From: Exiguobacterium marinum DSM 16307
GTDB taxonomy: Bacteria > Bacillota > Bacilli > Exiguobacteriales > Exiguobacteriaceae
Reading direction: 5' to 3'
NCBI RefSeq assembly: GCF_000620845.1
Contig: NZ_KK211189.1
Span: forward strand, 1,565,662-1,629,661
Length of the DNA stretch: 64,000 nt
In this document: one piece after another, positions 51,916 through 61,479 of the stretch
Position numbering within the stretch: the stretch's first letter is position 1
Layout of the letters: every line of letters starts with the position of its first letter
Notes under the pieces: model-generated
Seen by the model: only the letters and a program-made list of their open reading frames with translations
The model's database searches: none
What the model was told of the DNA's origin: nothing
Program-made: the position numbers and the translations under genes

Positions 51916-52725
51916 ATGGTAAATTGGAATGAAACAAAAGCGTATTTGCAAGAGCGTATGGGCGATACACCAGAAATCGGACTCATTCTCGGGTCGGGGC
52001 TTGGAGTCCTCGCGGACGAAATCGAGAACCCGGTCGCCATTCCATATGAGGAAATCCCGCACTTCCCAGTATCGACTGTCGAAGGACATGCAGGACAACT
52101 CGTGTTCGGAGAGCTTGAAGGAAAGCGCGTCGTCGCGATGCAAGGGCGATTCCACTTCTATGAAGGATACTCGATGGAACAGGTGACGTTCCCGGTCCGT
52201 GTCCTCAAATTGATCGGAGTCGAAACACTCATCGTCACGAACGCAGCAGGTGCATGTAACGAAACGTTCAACCCAGGTGACTTGATGATTATCACAGATC
52301 ACATCAACTTCTTTGGGACGAGCCCGCTCATCGGGAAGAACGCGAGCGAATTCGGGACACGCTTCCCGGATATGTCAGAAGCGTATGATAAGGAACTTGT
52401 GAAATTGACGGAACGCGTGGCATCAGACCTTGGGCTCTCTGTACAAAAAGGTGTTTATTTCGGTAATACGGGTCCAACATACGAAACGCCAGCGGAAGTC
52501 AAAATGGCACGTCATCTCGGTGGAGACGTCGTCGGAATGTCGACGGTCCCGGAAGTGATCGTCGCGCGTCACTCGGATATGCGAGTCCTCGGGATTTCAT
52601 GTGTTTCGAACATGGCTGCGGGAATTTTAGATCAACCACTCAATCATGAAGAAGTCATCGAGACAACAGAACGTGTTCGTCAAGACTTCCTGTCACTCGT
52701 TCGTGGCACGATTAAAAACATGTAA
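51916..52725 (+). CDS. pupG: Purine nucleoside phosphorylase (PNP class I)
   Basis: This 269-residue trimeric-type PNP splits purine nucleosides with phosphate into base and (deoxy)ribose-1-phosphate. Signs are LILGSGLGVLADEIE, VEGHAGQLVFG, AMQGRFHFYEGYS, TNAAGACNETF and GPTYETPAEVKMARHLG. GAGGAGG lies 9 bases before the ATG. The product feeds DeoB. Confidence 0.95.
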   Translation: MVNWNETKAYLQERMGDTPEIGLILGSGLGVLADEIENPVAIPYEEIPHFPVSTVEGHAGQLVFGELEGKRVVAMQGRFHFYEGYSMEQVTFPVRVLKLIGVETLIVTNAAGACNETFNPGDLMIITDHINFFGTSPLIGKNASEFGTRFPDMSEAYDKELVKLTERVASDLGLSVQKGVYFGNTGPTYETPAEVKMARHLGGDVVGMSTVPEVIVARHSDMRVLGISCVSNMAAGILDQPLNHEEVIETTERVRQDFLSLVRGTIKNM

Positions 52726-52753
52726 GTAACTTTATTTTAGGAGGACGACAGTT

Positions 52754-54055
52754 ATGCGTATGGTCGATTTGATTTTGAAAAAACGTAACGGTGGAGAATT
52801 AAACGAAGAGGAGATTCGCTTTGTGGTCGAAGGATTCACGAACGAGTCGATTCCTGACTATCAAATGTCTGCATTGTCAATGGCCATCTACTTCAACGGG
52901 ATGACTGAAAATGAGACGGCTGCTTTGACGATGGAAATGGTCAAGTCAGGGGACACGATTGACCTTTCGAATATCGAAGGGAAGAAAGTCGACAAACACT
53001 CAACAGGCGGAGTCGGTGATAAGATCAGCTTGATTGTGGCACCACTCGTCGCATCAATCGGTATCCCGGTCGCGAAGATGAGCGGTCGTGGACTCGGCCA
53101 CACTGGCGGAACGATTGATAAGCTCGAATCATTCCCGGGGTTTGACGTTGAATTGACAGAAAAACAATTCACGAAACAAGTGAACGACATCAAGATGTCA
53201 ATCATCGGTCAGACTGGAAACTTGACGCCAGCGGACAAGCGTCTCTATGCGCTTCGTGATGTAACGGCTACAGTCGAGTCGATTCCACTCATTGCAAGCT
53301 CAATTATGTCGAAGAAAATCGCAGCGGGTGCAGACAGTATCGTCCTTGATGTCAAGACAGGTTCTGGTGCATTCATGAAGTCGTTTGATGATGCGAAAGC
53401 ACTCGCAGAAGAGATGGTCGCGATTGGGAAGAACGTAGGCCGTAAGACGGTCGCTGTCATCACGGATATGGACCAACCACTCGGGTTTGAAATCGGCAAT
53501 GCGAACGAAGTGAAAGAAGCGATTGAAGTTCTGTCTGGTAAAGAAGTTGAAGACTTGAAAACAATCGCTCTCACAATCGCAGGACATATGGCAGTACTGG
53601 GTGATTTCTATCCAACTTTCGAAGAAGCGTATGCGGACCTCGAGAAACGGATTGCGGACGGTCATGCCCTCGAGGTGTTCCGCAAATTTATCGAAGCCCA
53701 AGGTGGAGACGCGTCACTCGTCGATGACGTGACCAAATTGCCACAAGCTTCGTACGAGACGACATTCGTTGCGAAAGAGGCTGGATACGTCGAGTCAATC
53801 ATCGCAGACGAAGTGGGTGTCGCGGCGATGCTCCTCGGTGCAGGACGCGCGACGAAAGAAGATAAAATCGACTTTGCGGCAGGCATCACGCTTGAGAAGA
53901 AAGTCGGTGATCGTGTCGAGGCAGGAGACGTAATTGCAGTACTTCGCTCGAACATCGAAGACATGTCTTCAGCTGTCGAACGTTTAGACCATGCGTATAC
54001 GATTGGTGCGACGAAACCAGAAGCCCGTCCACTCGTTCACGCTGTCATCCAATAA
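52754..54055 (+). CDS. pdp: Pyrimidine-nucleoside phosphorylase
   Basis: This 433-residue enzyme phosphorolyses uridine, thymidine and deoxyuridine. The family signature SGRGLGHTGGTIDKLES lies near residue 110, with KVDKHSTGGVGDKISL just before it, and a C-terminal domain (AGYVESIIADEVGVAAMLLG) follows. AGGAGGA lies about 8 bases before the ATG. In B. subtilis the same place after pupG holds dacF and the spoIIA operon instead. Confidence 0.95.
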   Translation: MRMVDLILKKRNGGELNEEEIRFVVEGFTNESIPDYQMSALSMAIYFNGMTENETAALTMEMVKSGDTIDLSNIEGKKVDKHSTGGVGDKISLIVAPLVASIGIPVAKMSGRGLGHTGGTIDKLESFPGFDVELTEKQFTKQVNDIKMSIIGQTGNLTPADKRLYALRDVTATVESIPLIASSIMSKKIAAGADSIVLDVKTGSGAFMKSFDDAKALAEEMVAIGKNVGRKTVAVITDMDQPLGFEIGNANEVKEAIEVLSGKEVEDLKTIALTIAGHMAVLGDFYPTFEEAYADLEKRIADGHALEVFRKFIEAQGGDASLVDDVTKLPQASYETTFVAKEAGYVESIIADEVGVAAMLLGAGRATKEDKIDFAAGITLEKKVGDRVEAGDVIAVLRSNIEDMSSAVERLDHAYTIGATKPEARPLVHAVIQ

Positions 54056-54061
54056 GACAGA

Positions 54062-54104
54062 ACGTCTGTTTCCACAAAAAAAGTGGAGACAGACGTGTTT
54101 TTTT
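54062..54104 (+). terminator. Terminator of the nucleoside salvage operon
   Basis: ACGTCTGTTTCCAC pairs with GTGGAGACAGACGT (one G-T) around seven A residues and is followed by GTTTTTTT. Confidence 0.92.
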
Positions 54105-54168
54105 GATAAGATGGGTAATGTGAATGAAGAATAGCAGGATACATATACGAAAAGGGGTTGCTTGACAC

Positions 54169-54609
54169 ATGAAAAAAGGTTCAATGAAACTTGAAAATGG
54201 CGAAATGATTGAATTTGATTTATTCCACAATGAAGCACCGATCACGGTTGAAAACTTCGAAAAACTTGCGAACAGCGGCTTTTATAACGGATTGACGTTC
54301 CACCGTGTCATCCCTGGGTTCGTCAGCCAAGGCGGTTGCCCACAAGGGACAGGAATGGGCGGCGCTGGCTACACGATTCCATGCGAGACATCGACATCGT
54401 TCCCTCACAAACACGAAGCAGGGTCACTGTCGATGGCACACGCAGGACGTGACACAGGATCTTCACAATTCTTCATCGTCCATGAGCCACAGCCACACTT
54501 GGATGGGGTTCACACCGTATTCGGTAAAGTGACATCTGGACTTGAGCACGCAGTCAAGCTTCGTCAAGGAACGAAGATGGCTGAAGTGAAAGTTTGGGAC
54601 GAGAATTGA
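54169..54609 (+). CDS. ppiB: Peptidyl-prolyl cis-trans isomerase (cyclophilin)
   Basis: This 146-residue cyclophilin has the catalytic Arg in [15 protein letters not shown]. Later motifs are [20 protein letters not shown] and [12 protein letters not shown]. It has no signal peptide, so it acts in the cytoplasm. AAAAGGGG lies about 11 bases before the ATG. It precedes the ribT-like gene as in B. subtilis. Confidence 0.94.
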   Translation: MKKGSMKLENGEMIEFDLFHNEAPITVENFEKLANSGFYNGLTFHRVIPGFVSQGGCPQGTGMGGAGYTIPCETSTSFPHKHEAGSLSMAHAGRDTGSSQFFIVHEPQPHLDGVHTVFGKVTSGLEHAVKLRQGTKMAEVKVWDEN

Positions 54610-54698
54610 TTTTTGCCTGAAGGTTATGGCACAATGAACCATGTCTCTCACGTGTTCACGTCGTGAAACTTGAATGACTAAAGGTGGTGAACCCAGCG

Positions 54699-55055
54699 AT
54701 GCTGGTAAAATATAAACGTTCTCATGAAAAGACGGCGATGGGTCTACTCGCATTCTCATGTAGTGACAAATCTCCGCTCAGCTTGCTTGAACTCGTCCGA
54801 TTGTACGACGAGGAGGAGTCGAAGTTCCTCTACTTGTGGAAAGTCGGTGAAGACTTCGTTGGTATCATTGGTATGGAGCAAAAAGGCACGACGATGGTCA
54901 TCGACCATATCGCCTTGTCGCCATCATTCCGTGGCGAGAAACGTTCTTACGAGCTTCTAGACGAGGTAAGAAACGTCCTTCCACTTGATTTGACGTTAAC
55001 CGGTACAGGCAAGACGGGCGATTTATTGGACAAATGGAATCAATTGGTCGTCTGA
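54699..55055 (+). CDS. ribT: RibT-like GNAT acetyltransferase
   Basis: This 118-residue protein begins MLVKYKRSHEKTAMGLLAFS, close to B. subtilis RibT, a small GNAT protein. It has IDHIALSPSFRGEKRSYELL, the acetyl-CoA-binding RxxG region, although Gly is less clear than usual. The acceptor is unknown. ATG at 54699 is favoured over the GTG at 54684, which lies on top of the ribosome site. No other rib genes are nearby. Confidence 0.82.
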   Translation: MLVKYKRSHEKTAMGLLAFSCSDKSPLSLLELVRLYDEEESKFLYLWKVGEDFVGIIGMEQKGTTMVIDHIALSPSFRGEKRSYELLDEVRNVLPLDLTLTGTGKTGDLLDKWNQLVV

Positions 55056-55060
55056 TGACA

Positions 55061-55099
55061 AAAAGCCCCCGCAATCACATCCGTGACTGCGGGGGTTTT
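55061..55099 (+). terminator. Terminator after ribT-like gene
   Basis: AAAAGCCCCCGCA pairs with TGCGGGGGTTTT, and TCAC pairs with GTGA inside. A short T-run follows. Confidence 0.9.
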
Positions 55100-55197
55100 A
55101 CACGTCGTTATGAGTTGATCGAAGCGATCTGGAGAGCTGGTTGATTGAGTTCGAGCTTTTGAAAAAACACAACGTATGATTTGTCAAAGGCTCAGGA

Positions 55198-55665
55198 TCA
55201 TCCTCTCGCGCGTTGCCGTTCTAAAAGCGCTAACTCCCGTTCCGTGATGACGTCACTGCGGTCACGATGAAGATGCTTGTGCACGAGCTCCTCGAACGAC
55301 AGCTCCGTCGTCGGGAACGACGGTTTCAGTGCTTCGACCGTCTTACGAACTTCTTGTTGCAAGGGAAGTGTCGTTATTAACGGCCATTCATCAAGCTGTG
55401 AGATGAATGCTTCGACATCTAGACCGAGCTTATTCAAATAGGGAGAAGCGACGTCCACTTTTTGACGTAAGAGACGCAAGCTCTTTTTCGCACCGATGAG
55501 ATTATCGCGCCGAAGATGATAGTGAATGACGGCGTATTGAATGAGTGCCGCATAGCCGTGATGTTGTCGTCCACCTTCCTGCCATGCCTCTTCTAATACC
55601 TCATGACATTCGAAATAATCGGCATGACATTCAAAAAGCAACGTATAATGAATAAAAGGGGCCAT
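55198..55665 (-). CDS. ypuF: DUF309 protein (YpuF-like)
   Basis: This 155-residue helical protein has the DUF309 motif FECHADYFECHEVLEEAWQE and a second helix pair AALIQYAVIHYHLRRDNLIG. The function is unknown. It is divergent from scpA, as ypuF is near scpA in Bacillus. AGGAG lies 10 bases before the ATG. The 98 bases between its end and the ribT terminator hold nothing I can name. Confidence 0.85.
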   Translation of the reverse strand: MAPFIHYTLLFECHADYFECHEVLEEAWQEGGRQHHGYAALIQYAVIHYHLRRDNLIGAKKSLRLLRQKVDVASPYLNKLGLDVEAFISQLDEWPLITTLPLQQEVRKTVEALKPSFPTTELSFEELVHKHLHRDRSDVITERELALLERQRARG

Positions 55666-55748
55666 GAATCAATTTTCTCCTTTCGTGTCCACGGTGTTAT
55701 AAAACATGTTATACTAAAGCGCAAAAATGTAAAATGGCAGGTGTCTCT

Positions 55749-56519
55749 ATGGAAGCCTATAACGTTAAAATTGATACGTTCGAAGGTCCACTCGACCTGT
55801 TGCTCCATTTGATCGGAAAAATGGAGATTGATATCGTCGACATTTCCGTGGCAGAAGTCACTGACCAGTATGTCGGCTATATTCGCACGATGCAAAAATT
55901 TGAACTCGACGTGGCCAGTGAATACTTGGTCATGGCGGCAACGTTGCTCCAATTGAAGAGTAAGCAGTTGCTGCCGCCCGTTCCGGTCGAGGATGACGAG
56001 GATGTTCCAGATTTCAGTGATGAACCGACGCGTGAAGGACTCATTCGTCAATTGATTGAATACAAAGCTTATAAAGAAGCAGTCGTTTTTATGCGCGAAC
56101 AAGAAGAAAACCGTCTTGAACTGTATACGCGACCAGGTGAAGATTTGACGACGTACATGTCAGACGAGGTGTCGAAGTATGACGGCCCCCTCAACTTTTC
56201 GGATCTTCTCCACGCCTATTCAAAGATGATTGAACGTAAACGTTGGAAAGAGCGACGCAAAAAGACGATCAAACGTGAAGAGCGAACTCTTGAAGAACAG
56301 ATGATACGACTTCATGACCACGTGTCCTCGACGCGACAAACATCGTTTTTCGCCTTCTTTGTAGAACGACCGAACATCTCGGATCTCGTGGTGACGTTTA
56401 TGGCGCTCCTTGAGTTGATTAAGCTCAGGGTCGTCGAGACGAAACAACTCGACCAAGACATTCAAATTTCGTTCATCGAATCATCAAAGAAAGGGGATGA
56501 AGCGGTTGTTGTCTTATGA
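55749..56519 (+). CDS. scpA: Segregation and condensation protein A
   Basis: This 256-residue kleisin bridges the SMC heads. The N-terminal helix pair [20 protein letters not shown] and [16 protein letters not shown] are typical, as are the acidic middle ([13 protein letters not shown]) and the C-terminal winged helix ([16 protein letters not shown]). The start at 55749 gives MEAYNVKI; the frame's earlier start at 55734 is less likely. It overlaps scpB. Confidence 0.95.
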   Translation: MEAYNVKIDTFEGPLDLLLHLIGKMEIDIVDISVAEVTDQYVGYIRTMQKFELDVASEYLVMAATLLQLKSKQLLPPVPVEDDEDVPDFSDEPTREGLIRQLIEYKAYKEAVVFMREQEENRLELYTRPGEDLTTYMSDEVSKYDGPLNFSDLLHAYSKMIERKRWKERRKKTIKREERTLEEQMIRLHDHVSSTRQTSFFAFFVERPNISDLVVTFMALLELIKLRVVETKQLDQDIQISFIESSKKGDEAVVVL

Positions 56520-57090
56520 AACGATTATCGAAGGATTGCTATTCGTCGTCGGTGATGAGGGAATGGAAGTGCGTGCTCTCGCCGAGACACTCGATATCTC
56601 AGAAGCCGCGGCACGCGAACAGCTCAGTAAGCTAGAGATCTCATTCAACAAATCGAATCGACCGTTTCAACTAATGGAGTCGGCAGGAGTCTACAAGCTC
56701 GTGACCATTCCTGACGTTGCTCCCTACATTCAAAAGTATGTCGGGACGATGGCTGAGCAGGCGCTCTCGCGTGCGGCGATGGAGACTTTGGTCATCATCG
56801 CTTACAAACAGCCGGTCACACGGGCAGATATCGAAGAAATTCGTGGTGTCAAAGTGGAGCGTGTCATTCATACGCTACTGTCGAAAGGGTTAATTGAATC
56901 GGCAGGACGTGCAAAAACGATCGGCCGTGCCAAGTTATATCGCACGACTGAGCACTTCCTCGATCACTTCGGATTTAATTCACTCGAGGAATTACCACCA
57001 TTAACATTTGAAGATGAACTGACGGACGAAGGAGATTTGTTCTTCGGTCAGGAATCATCGAAGCAAGAAGAGAGATTGGAGAAGGATTAA
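56506..57090 (+). CDS. scpB: Segregation and condensation protein B
   Basis: This protein of about 194 residues is made of two winged helices and stabilises ScpA on SMC. Signs are [40 protein letters not shown] and [17 protein letters not shown]. The listed ATG at 56497 has no gap to AAAGGGG, while TTG at 56506 has 9 bases and gives [13 protein letters not shown], so TTG is preferred. It overlaps scpA and is followed 4 bases later by rluB. Confidence 0.93.
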   Translation: MLSYETIIEGLLFVVGDEGMEVRALAETLDISEAAAREQLSKLEISFNKSNRPFQLMESAGVYKLVTIPDVAPYIQKYVGTMAEQALSRAAMETLVIIAYKQPVTRADIEEIRGVKVERVIHTLLSKGLIESAGRAKTIGRAKLYRTTEHFLDHFGFNSLEELPPLTFEDELTDEGDLFFGQESSKQEERLEKD

Positions 57091-57094
57091 TGAT

Positions 57095-57853
57095 ATGGAA
57101 CGTTTACAAAAAGTAATCGCACAAGCGGGGATCGCCTCACGCCGGAAAGCAGAAGAAATGATTTTAGATGGTCGCGTCCGCGTCAATGGGAAAGTTGTCC
57201 GGGAACTCGGGACAAAAGTTGGACCGAAAACGGAGATTGAGGTCGATGGTGTCAAAATCGAACAAGAAGAACATGTCTATTACTTACTATACAAACCGAG
57301 CGGCTATGTATCGACGGTAGAAGATGACAAAGGGCGCAAAGTCATCACAGACCTCGTACCACCAGGGGCACGTGTTTTCCCTGTCGGACGTCTTGACTAC
57401 AATACGACAGGTCTCATCATCTTGACGAACGATGGAGAGTTCTCAAACATGATGACGCACCCGAAATATAAAATCCAAAAGCGCTATGTGGCGAAAGTGA
57501 AGAATGTCCCGTCATACTTGGCCATTAAACAACTTGAGTCAGGCGTGGAGCTCGATGATGGCTTTAAGACAGGAAGCGCGAAAGTGAAGATGAAGTCTGT
57601 GGACCACAAGAAGAACACGGCGATTCTTGAAATTGTCATCTCAGAAGGGCATAATCGTCAAATACGTCGCATGGTCGAGGCAGTCGGTTCCGAGGTCATT
57701 AAACTCAAACGTGAACAGTTCGGTTTCTTGACACTGGACGGTCTCAACACAGGTGACTGGCGTGAGCTCTCACACAAAGAAATCAGTAAGCTTCGTGAAC
57801 TCGCGAACCCGACTGTTCCGCCGAATCCACGAGGCAAAAAGAAGAAAAAATAA
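57095..57853 (+). CDS. rluB: 23S rRNA pseudouridine synthase B
   Basis: This 252-residue pseudouridine synthase has an S4 RNA-binding domain (QKVIAQAGIASRRKAEEMIL). The RsuA/RluB catalytic motif VGRLDYNTTGLIILTNDG contains the nucleophilic Asp, and EGHNRQIRRMVEAVG is near the C-terminus. A lysine-rich tail ends the protein. In Bacillus, dacB and spmAB lie between scpB and this gene; here the gap is 4 bases. Confidence 0.94.
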   Translation: MERLQKVIAQAGIASRRKAEEMILDGRVRVNGKVVRELGTKVGPKTEIEVDGVKIEQEEHVYYLLYKPSGYVSTVEDDKGRKVITDLVPPGARVFPVGRLDYNTTGLIILTNDGEFSNMMTHPKYKIQKRYVAKVKNVPSYLAIKQLESGVELDDGFKTGSAKVKMKSVDHKKNTAILEIVISEGHNRQIRRMVEAVGSEVIKLKREQFGFLTLDGLNTGDWRELSHKEISKLRELANPTVPPNPRGKKKKK

Positions 57854-57857
57854 CAAT

Positions 57858-57889
57858 AAAAAATCGTCCTGAAATGGGATGATTTTTTT
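57858..57889 (+). terminator. Terminator of scpA-scpB-rluB
   Basis: AAAAATCGTCC pairs with GGGATGATTTTT (one G-T) around TGAAAT, followed by Ts. Confidence 0.9.
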
Positions 57890-57890
57890 G

Positions 57891-57963
57891 ATTGTGTAAA
57901 TTGTGTGACAAAAAAATGAAAAAAGTCTGTTAATGTGCGTTTTTAATGTTTTTTCAGTACAAT
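57891..57963 (+). promoter_or_regulatory. resA promoter with upstream direct repeats (candidate ResD site)
   Basis: Two direct repeats, ATTGTGTAA (57891-57899) and ATTGTGTGA (57900-57908), resemble TTGTGA-type ResD sites. A good -10 TACAAT (57958-57963) lacks a good -35, as expected for an activator-dependent promoter. The ResD assignment is inference. Confidence 0.45.
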
Positions 57964-57989
57964 AGCAACTGAAGGATGGTGTGAAAACG

Positions 57990-58571
57990 ATGACAAAAGA
58001 TCAAAACAAAGACGACCGGATGGAACAAGCGGTCGCAAAAAAGAAAAAGAGGTCATTTTGGCGATTGATGATCATGACGGTCGTTCTCTTTGCGGGAGCC
58101 ATCACCGTCATGCAACTGTTCGACCAGGCCGGTAACGACGGACGCATCGAGGCGGGAGACGAGGCACCGAACTTCAAACTCGTCACACTCGACGGCTCGA
58201 CCCTTTACGAGCGAAATAACTACGAAGGAAAGGGTATGTTGTTGAATTTCTGGGGCACTTTCTGTGAACCATGCAAGAAAGAGATGCCTGTCGTTCAAGA
58301 GAATTATGCGACACTTCAGGATATGGGCGTCGATTTTTGGGCTGTGAACGTGGGCGAAACGCCACTTCGCGTCGACAACTTCATCAACGACCTCGGTGTA
58401 GGTCTCGATTATCCGATTTTGATGGATACGAAGAGTGAAGTCGAGGGAGCCTATGGCATTTATAATTTACCCGTCACATTCGTCATCGATGGTGAAGGGA
58501 ATGTAATTGAAAAGTATGAAGGTGAACTCTCGAAAGAAAAATTGATGGAGCTAGCCGAGAAGTCATTGTAA
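57990..58571 (+). CDS. resA: Cytochrome c maturation thiol-disulfide oxidoreductase ResA
   Basis: This 193-residue membrane-anchored thioredoxin-like protein has an N-terminal anchor (RLMIMTVVLFAGAITVMQL) and the ResA active site GTFCEPCKKEMP. It reduces the apocytochrome c haem-binding cysteines on the outer face. ATG at 57990 is used; GTG at 57981 is possible. It heads resABC. Confidence 0.93.
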   Translation: MTKDQNKDDRMEQAVAKKKKRSFWRLMIMTVVLFAGAITVMQLFDQAGNDGRIEAGDEAPNFKLVTLDGSTLYERNNYEGKGMLLNFWGTFCEPCKKEMPVVQENYATLQDMGVDFWAVNVGETPLRVDNFINDLGVGLDYPILMDTKSEVEGAYGIYNLPVTFVIDGEGNVIEKYEGELSKEKLMELAEKSL

Positions 58572-58590
58572 GCGAACGGGGGACGCACTG

Positions 58591-60135
58591 ATGCTAGATA
58601 TGAAATATGAAGGCGCCGATTTACGATCGAAACGTCGTCCGAAATCGATCATTGACCGCGTGTGGAATTTTTTTGCATCGGTCAAAGTGGGGTTGTGGTT
58701 GATTGGTTTGATTATTGTCGGTTCGGCAATCGGAACAATCTTTCCTCAAGAAATGTATATTCCGCAACAGTTACCTGCTGAACAATACTATGCGCAGGAA
58801 TACGGGACACCGGGATCCATTTATCATGCGCTCGGATTCCATAATTTATATACGTCATGGTGGTATATCTGCTTAATCGTCATGCTGACACTCTCGCTCA
58901 TCGTTGTGTCGATTGACCGTGGTATCCCACTTTATAAAGCGCTCAAGAAACAACCGGTCAGACGGACAGAACGCTTCATGAAAGGTCAACGTCTCTTCGG
59001 TCAAGGTAAAGGGACAGAAGCTCAAATCGACGAAGTCACAACTTTACTCAAAAAGAAACGATATACCGTCAAACGTGACGGCGATGCCCTGTTAGCGGAG
59101 AAACACCGCTTCGGTCGTTGGGGTCCGTATGTCAACCACGTCGGACTTGTCATCTTCTTCCTCGGGGCGATGCTCCGAGTATTCCCTGCTTTTCATACAG
59201 ACACACTCGAGTGGGTGCGTGAAGGAGATACGGTCTCACTAGAAGCGACTGATGGGGAGTATTATTTACGGAACGATCAGTTCATTCTTGAGATGTACGA
59301 CCCGGAGAACAATGAGGAGGATGCGAAGTTCGCAGCCGCCATTGAAAAAGCGGGGGCCGTTCCGAAAAACTATGAGACAGAACTGACGTTATTCAAAAAA
59401 ACGGGAACGAACGAGGACGGATCGCCGCAACTCGAACAAGTCGATGTCGGTTCGACGAAAGTCAACCACCCGTTTAAATTTGATCAATTTGAAGTGTATC
59501 AGGAACAATATTCGAGCCGTCCGGAATTCTTATCGATGTCGTTCATGTTGGCAGATAAAGAAACCGGCGACGAATATGGTCCGTTCAAAGTCGATTTGGA
59601 GAATCCAGAGAAATCCTATGAGATTGATGGGGTCACTGTCACCTTGAAAGATTTGTATCCGGACTTTGAAGTGAAAGATGGGCAACCGAACACGAAATCA
59701 CCTCGTGCTCTGAACCCTGCCTTCTTCTTCAATATCGAATCACCTGAAGGAGAGACGGAATCAAACTTGGTCGGTATTCGTCTCAACGTCGCCGATGAAG
59801 AGAACCGTTATGATGTCCAGTTTGCAGGTACAGAAATGGCGAGCACGAGCGGACTCCGTGTGAAGAGTGATTCCACGTATCCAATCTTAATTGTCGGTGC
59901 CACCATCTTCATGATTGGGATTGTGATGGGCATGTACTGGCCGCATCGACGCGTATGGGTTCGCCGTCACGAAGACAGCGTTCTCGTTGCAGGCTTTACG
60001 AACAAAAACCCGTCTTCGCTCCGCCGGGAAGTTTCGCCGTTATTAGAACAGACAGGCTTACCGATGTGGGAGGACCAGGCGAGATTCACATCGGAATCGG
60101 AGAATGAGTCAACAGATGAAAGAGGGGAATCTTGA
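58591..60135 (+). CDS. resB: Cytochrome c biogenesis protein ResB
   Basis: This 514-residue protein (Ccs1 family) begins MLDMKYEGADLRSKRRPKSI with an early helix (SVKVGLWLIGLIIVGSAIG). Two more helices precede and follow a large extracytoplasmic domain (YEGADLR to STSGLRVKSD), and a last helix is near 430. It hands haem to apocytochrome with ResC. ATG at 58591 follows CGGGGGA. It overlaps resC by one base. Confidence 0.92.
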   Translation: MLDMKYEGADLRSKRRPKSIIDRVWNFFASVKVGLWLIGLIIVGSAIGTIFPQEMYIPQQLPAEQYYAQEYGTPGSIYHALGFHNLYTSWWYICLIVMLTLSLIVVSIDRGIPLYKALKKQPVRRTERFMKGQRLFGQGKGTEAQIDEVTTLLKKKRYTVKRDGDALLAEKHRFGRWGPYVNHVGLVIFFLGAMLRVFPAFHTDTLEWVREGDTVSLEATDGEYYLRNDQFILEMYDPENNEEDAKFAAAIEKAGAVPKNYETELTLFKKTGTNEDGSPQLEQVDVGSTKVNHPFKFDQFEVYQEQYSSRPEFLSMSFMLADKETGDEYGPFKVDLENPEKSYEIDGVTVTLKDLYPDFEVKDGQPNTKSPRALNPAFFFNIESPEGETESNLVGIRLNVADEENRYDVQFAGTEMASTSGLRVKSDSTYPILIVGATIFMIGIVMGMYWPHRRVWVRRHEDSVLVAGFTNKNPSSLRREVSPLLEQTGLPMWEDQARFTSESENESTDERGES

Positions 60136-61319
60136 TGGAATGGATTGAATGGAGCAGCCGGATGCTGTTTATCGCGTTCTTCCTTTATGCAATCTCAACG
60201 GTGCTCTTTACGATCGCCGTGAGTGGAATGCGTAAAGATCGGAACGTCAACCGAGTCGCCTATGGGAAATATGCATTCAGTTTGGCGGTGATCGGCTTTG
60301 TTGCTCAATTGACGTATTTCTTTATGCGTTGGGCAGGTGTCGGTTATGCGCCGGTATCAAACCTGTATGAATATACGACATTCTTTGGGATGATGATGGT
60401 GCTAGGGTTCCTTGTCGTATACGGTATTTATAGAAATGATGTACTTGGATTGTTCGCGATGCCGGTGGCGTTACTCGTCATCGCCTTCGCCTCGATGTTC
60501 TCGAGCGAGGTCGCACCGCTAATCCCTGCACTCAACAGTGTTTGGCTGAAAATCCACGTTACGACGGCCGCACTCGGTCAAGGCATTTTGGCGATCAGCT
60601 TTGCATCGGGTCTTATTTTCTTGTTAAATGAGACGTCGATGAAAGAACAGTCAAAATCGCGGACGTGGCTTGAAGTGACAATGTTCGTCCTCATGTGTAC
60701 GCTTGGCTTCATCATCGTATCGATGCTCTTTAAGGGAATTGGTGCCGGTGGGGTCGTCGAATTTACGAATGACCGTGGTCAAGTAGAAACGTATGAATAT
60801 TTCATGCCAATCTTGTTCGCCCCAGAAGGAGCACAACTGTTGTCTGGCGCAAGCGGATTGTCGCTTGAACTTCCAAACTGGATCAACACACTCAAGTTGA
60901 ACACACTTCTTTGGTCGGTCATCGGCGGTGTCGTGATTTATGCGTTGCTTCGCTTCGTCATTTTGCGGAAACGTGTCGCAGAAGCGCTTCAACCGCTTGC
61001 GAAAAAAGTCGACCTCGACCTTGCTGATGAAATCAGTTATCGCTCGGTTGCGATTGGATTACCTGTCTTCATTCTCGGCGGCCTCATCTTCGCGATGATT
61101 TGGGCACAGATCGCCTGGAACCGTTTTTGGGGCTGGGACCCTAAAGAAGTGTGGGCCCTCATTACGATGCTTATTTATATATATTACTTGCATATGCGTA
61201 TTCAGCGCGGCTGGACAGGAACGAAAGCAGCATGGTTATGTGTCGGTGGATTTGCCATCATCATGTTCAACCTCGTCTTCGTCAACTTGGTCATTGCGGG
61301 CCTACATTCGTATGCTTGA
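60135..61319 (+). CDS. resC: Cytochrome c biogenesis protein ResC (CcsA/CcsB type)
   Basis: This 394-residue haem-handling protein has about eight to nine helices. The tryptophan-rich motif WNRFWGWDPKEVWALIT binds haem near residue 330, with flanking histidines such as LKIHVTTAALGQG. ATG at 60135 overlaps the resB stop; TTG at 60132 is too close to the ribosome site. Confidence 0.93.
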   Translation: MEWIEWSSRMLFIAFFLYAISTVLFTIAVSGMRKDRNVNRVAYGKYAFSLAVIGFVAQLTYFFMRWAGVGYAPVSNLYEYTTFFGMMMVLGFLVVYGIYRNDVLGLFAMPVALLVIAFASMFSSEVAPLIPALNSVWLKIHVTTAALGQGILAISFASGLIFLLNETSMKEQSKSRTWLEVTMFVLMCTLGFIIVSMLFKGIGAGGVVEFTNDRGQVETYEYFMPILFAPEGAQLLSGASGLSLELPNWINTLKLNTLLWSVIGGVVIYALLRFVILRKRVAEALQPLAKKVDLDLADEISYRSVAIGLPVFILGGLIFAMIWAQIAWNRFWGWDPKEVWALITMLIYIYYLHMRIQRGWTGTKAAWLCVGGFAIIMFNLVFVNLVIAGLHSYA

Positions 61320-61322
61320 CTT

Positions 61323-61351
61323 AAAAGAAGTCACGATTGTGACTTCTTTTT
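61323..61351 (+). terminator. Terminator after resC
   Basis: AAAAGAAGTCAC pairs with GTGACTTCTTTT around GATT. It separates resABC from resDE. Confidence 0.9.
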
Positions 61352-61373
61352 CATTTGGTCCATCAAATCATCG

Positions 61374-61403
61374 TTGTGAAGCGAAATAATAGAGTGGTAT
61401 AGT
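61374..61403 (+). promoter_or_regulatory. resDE promoter
   Basis: TTGTGA (61374-61379) and TATAGT (61398-61403) are 18 bases apart. The -35 matches a TTGTGA-type ResD half-site, so autoregulation is possible. Confidence 0.5.
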
Positions 61404-61479
61404 TATGGCAGAGAGTAGAATGTTCACAAATGTGCAACATTCTCTACAACTCGTAATGGGTCTTAGGAGGGTTTCAGGA

